A stretch of DNA of 6,841 nucleotides from an uncultured Candidatus Melainabacteria bacterium (GTDB lineage Bacteria > Cyanobacteriota > Vampirovibrionia > LMEP-6097), in assembly GCA_937927525.1 (NCBI GenBank), contig CALBDR010000321.1:1-6841 (forward strand). The letters run 5' to 3'. Numbering within the stretch: position 1 is the first letter of the stretch; every line of letters starts with the position of its first letter. Below, piece after piece: positions 5,411-6,841 of this stretch. A model generated the notes under the pieces. The model was given only the letters and a program-made list of their open reading frames with translations. It had not been told where the DNA came from and did no database searches. The position numbers and the translations under genes were made by a program.

Positions 5411-6841
5411 TTAACATTGTTTCGATCCACCACCTTCTATTGTTGACATTGTTGTGATATTTGGCTGACATTCTTCATTCGACCAGTCAGCTAAGATAGA
5501 TACACAGACTTGTGTACAATTGTCTCCAATGCACATATCATCACAATTATTTGTGCAGATAGGATCGTCATATTTACATGATGTCTGATTTTCAAATACT
5601 TCATTAATAAATGATATAGAATTGTTTGAAGCTGTAGTAGTTGGAGTAGGACAGATCTTAGTTCCTGTTGCCTGTCGTGATATATCATCACAGATTTCAA
5701 GAGGACCAACAAGTACATATCTTTCTTGTGTAAACGTTTCACCCTCACATACAGTTGAAGGATCTGGTGTCCATTCAGAATATTCACATGGTTCTACACA
5801 CTCACAACACTCAAGTGTAACTGTTGCAGTTCCAGGATCATGGCCTGGTGGATCATAATCAACAGTAATTGGCTCACACTCTAGAGGAGCTTGACATTCC
5901 TCTTCGTAGCCTGCATCGTCACAGTTACAAGCTCTACATTGTTTACAACGAGTTCCATTACAAGGACCTTCAACAGTTAAGCTCAATTCATCATAACAAA
6001 AATCACAATTTGCATTAGGAGGTACAAAACCATTTTGTTCACAGCAGGTATCACAATTAAAAGTACCTTCTGCACTTCTTGTTTCAGGGTCCCAATATTG
6101 TGCACATTCTCCCTCAGGATTTCTTGTTTGAGTAAACGTTTCACCTATACATACAGTGTCTGTAGATGGTGACCATTCACTCCATGTTGGTGGTTTAGTT
6201 CCTTCTTTTGATATTGGTCCTTCACATATTGCTTGACTATCATAAACATCAGGACAGCAAGAGAAATCTGATGTATCTCCTCCAGAACCAGTACAAGAAA
6301 CAATCACATCTACAAAATCTTTTTGACACACTTGACTTAAATCAACTGGCAACCACTGACCTGTGTCACTCTTAGCAAGCTCTTGTCCACAATCAGGTGT
6401 CTTGTTTCCTGTTATTACTCGATGCTCACAGATATCCCTACCACGGAATGGTTGAACATCTTCCGGACAACATGCATAACACGGTCTTATTTGATCTGCT
6501 TCTTGTCCTTCACAAAGATCATCTGCAGTAACTCCTGTGTCCCATGATTGAGTTTCTGCATTCCATGTTTCCCAATCTCCACATTCAGGTTCTTTAGTTC
6601 CCTGTTCTGTTGTTGGTCCTGAACATATAGCTATGCCATCATAAACATCAAGACAGCAAGAGTAATCTCCAACATCTCCATTAGTACCAGTACAAGGAAC
6701 CATTGTTTGTACAAATTCACCTTGACATACATCACTTAAACTACCCGGCGTCCAGCCAACTCCATCAAGATAAATAAGAAGACCTTCACAATCAGGTGTC
6801 TTGTTTCCTGTTATTACTCGATGCTCACAGATATCCCTACC
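5411..6841 (-). CDS. Cysteine-rich tandem-repeat protein with thrombospondin-1-like modules (N-terminus beyond the window)
   Basis: The frame is open from the right edge to a TAA at 5411, giving at least 476 residues. An internal ATG at 6703 lies inside a repeat unit and is not the true start. About 48 residues are Cys (about 10%), many as C-C or C-x-x-C-C, which points to disulfides and an extracellular or virion-surface place. At least five modules of about 45-70 residues recur: a Trp segment (V-G-W-T-P, W-E-T-W, G-Q-W-L-P, W-S-E-W-S-P, Y-S-E-W-T-P), then V-C or L-C with G and F-x-Q nearby, one or more Cys, and an ending G-T-K or G-N-K. The W-x-x-W...C-x-G...Q-x-R order resembles thrombospondin type-1 repeats. 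A middle segment (about residues 264-350) is a different Cys-rich region with C-x-x-C-x-x-C-x-C. The protein ends in G-G-G-S-K-Q-C. An adhesin or tail-fibre type role is likely but inferred. Nucleotide composition is visibly less AT-rich than its neighbours. Confidence 0.75.
   Translation of the reverse strand, partial: GRDICEHRVITGNKTPDCEGLLIYLDGVGWTPGSLSDVCQGEFVQTMVPCTGTNGDVGDYSCCLDVYDGIAICSGPTTEQGTKEPECGDWETWNAETQSWDTGVTADDLCEGQEADQIRPCYACCPEDVQPFRGRDICEHRVITGNKTPDCGQELAKSDTGQWLPVDLSQVCQKDFVDVIVSCTGSGGDTSDFSCCPDVYDSQAICEGPISKEGTKPPTWSEWSPSTDTVCIGETFTQTRNPEGECAQYWDPETRSAEGTFNCDTCCEQNGFVPPNANCDFCYDELSLTVEGPCNGTRCKQCRACNCDDAGYEEECQAPLECEPITVDYDPPGHDPGTATVTLECCECVEPCEYSEWTPDPSTVCEGETFTQERYVLVGPLEICDDISRQATGTKICPTPTTTASNNSISFINEVFENQTSCKYDDPICTNNCDDMCIGDNCTQVCVSILADWSNEECQPNITTMSTIEGGGSKQC
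6388..6442. repeat. Direct repeat, copy 1 (55 bp, period 399 bp)
   Basis: This stretch is identical over 55 bases to 6787-6841. The two copies are 399 bases, or exactly 133 codons, apart and in the same frame of the cysteine-rich gene. On the minus strand it encodes G-R-D-I-C-E-H-R-V-I-T-G-N-K-T-P-D-C. Flanking sequence on the left side remains similar between units, but with many changes, so the 55 bases are the best-conserved part of a longer internal duplication. Confidence 0.95.
6787..6841. repeat. Direct repeat, copy 2 (runs into the window edge)
   Basis: This is the second copy of the 55-base identical stretch at 6388-6442. It is cut by the end of the window, so the true identity block may be longer and further units may follow outside. 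The unit between the copies encodes 133 residues holding two of the Cys/Trp modules. Confidence 0.95.

Noticed and set aside
5491..5858. Two further open frames, one on each strand, inside the cysteine-rich gene
   Set aside because: They are shadows of the repeat gene: no plausible domains and no start signals, while the main frame has clear repeats.
6388..6841. CRISPR-like or attachment-site direct repeats
   Set aside because: The spacing is 399 bases, in frame, and the repeat encodes part of a protein module, so a coding duplication explains it.

Overview
The window looks like part of the genome of a T4-like tailed bacteriophage, probably marine. This rests on three adjacent minus-strand genes at the left end. 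They read as the prohead protease (T4 gp21 family), a very small prohead-core-like protein, and the prohead scaffold (T4 gp22 family), in the same order as in T4-like phages. The sequence is strongly AT-rich and densely packed, with short overlaps and gaps of a few bases. The host cannot be read from the sequence. The closest resemblances, from memory of protein families, are to T4-like phages of marine cyanobacteria and Pelagibacter-type bacteria. No tRNA, rRNA, CRISPR array, integrase or transposase was seen.

Layout. Positions 1-1811 (minus strand) hold the head-assembly block: gp21-like protease, 51-aa protein, then gp22-like scaffold running off the left edge. The major capsid gene 23 would be expected just outside. 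Positions 1879-4595 (plus strand) hold a compact three-gene cassette: a probable lectin-like (concanavalin A-like fold) structural protein, a PhoD-type alkaline phosphatase/phosphodiesterase, and a family-24-type SAM methyltransferase, separated by only 9 and 5 bases. Positions 4599-5142 (minus) hold two small overlapping genes of unknown function. Positions 5178-5375 (plus) hold a lone 65-aa gene followed by a possible terminator. Positions 5411-6841 (minus) hold the C-terminal 476 residues of an extremely cysteine-rich repeat protein that continues past the right edge.

How the parts may work together. The left block builds the procapsid: gp22 forms the inner scaffold and gp21 degrades it. 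In T4 the portal gene 20 and core genes lie directly upstream of gene 21. Here that place is taken by an oppositely oriented accessory cassette, so the head cluster is interrupted. The accessory genes (lectin-like protein, phosphatase, methyltransferase, disulfide-type repeat protein) are what one would expect for host-surface interaction or for modifying host surface or phosphate metabolism, but this is inference. The most notable items are the phage PhoD enzyme with an N-terminal beta domain, and the cysteine-rich protein built from tandem modules that resemble thrombospondin type-1 repeats, with a 399-bp duplication inside it.
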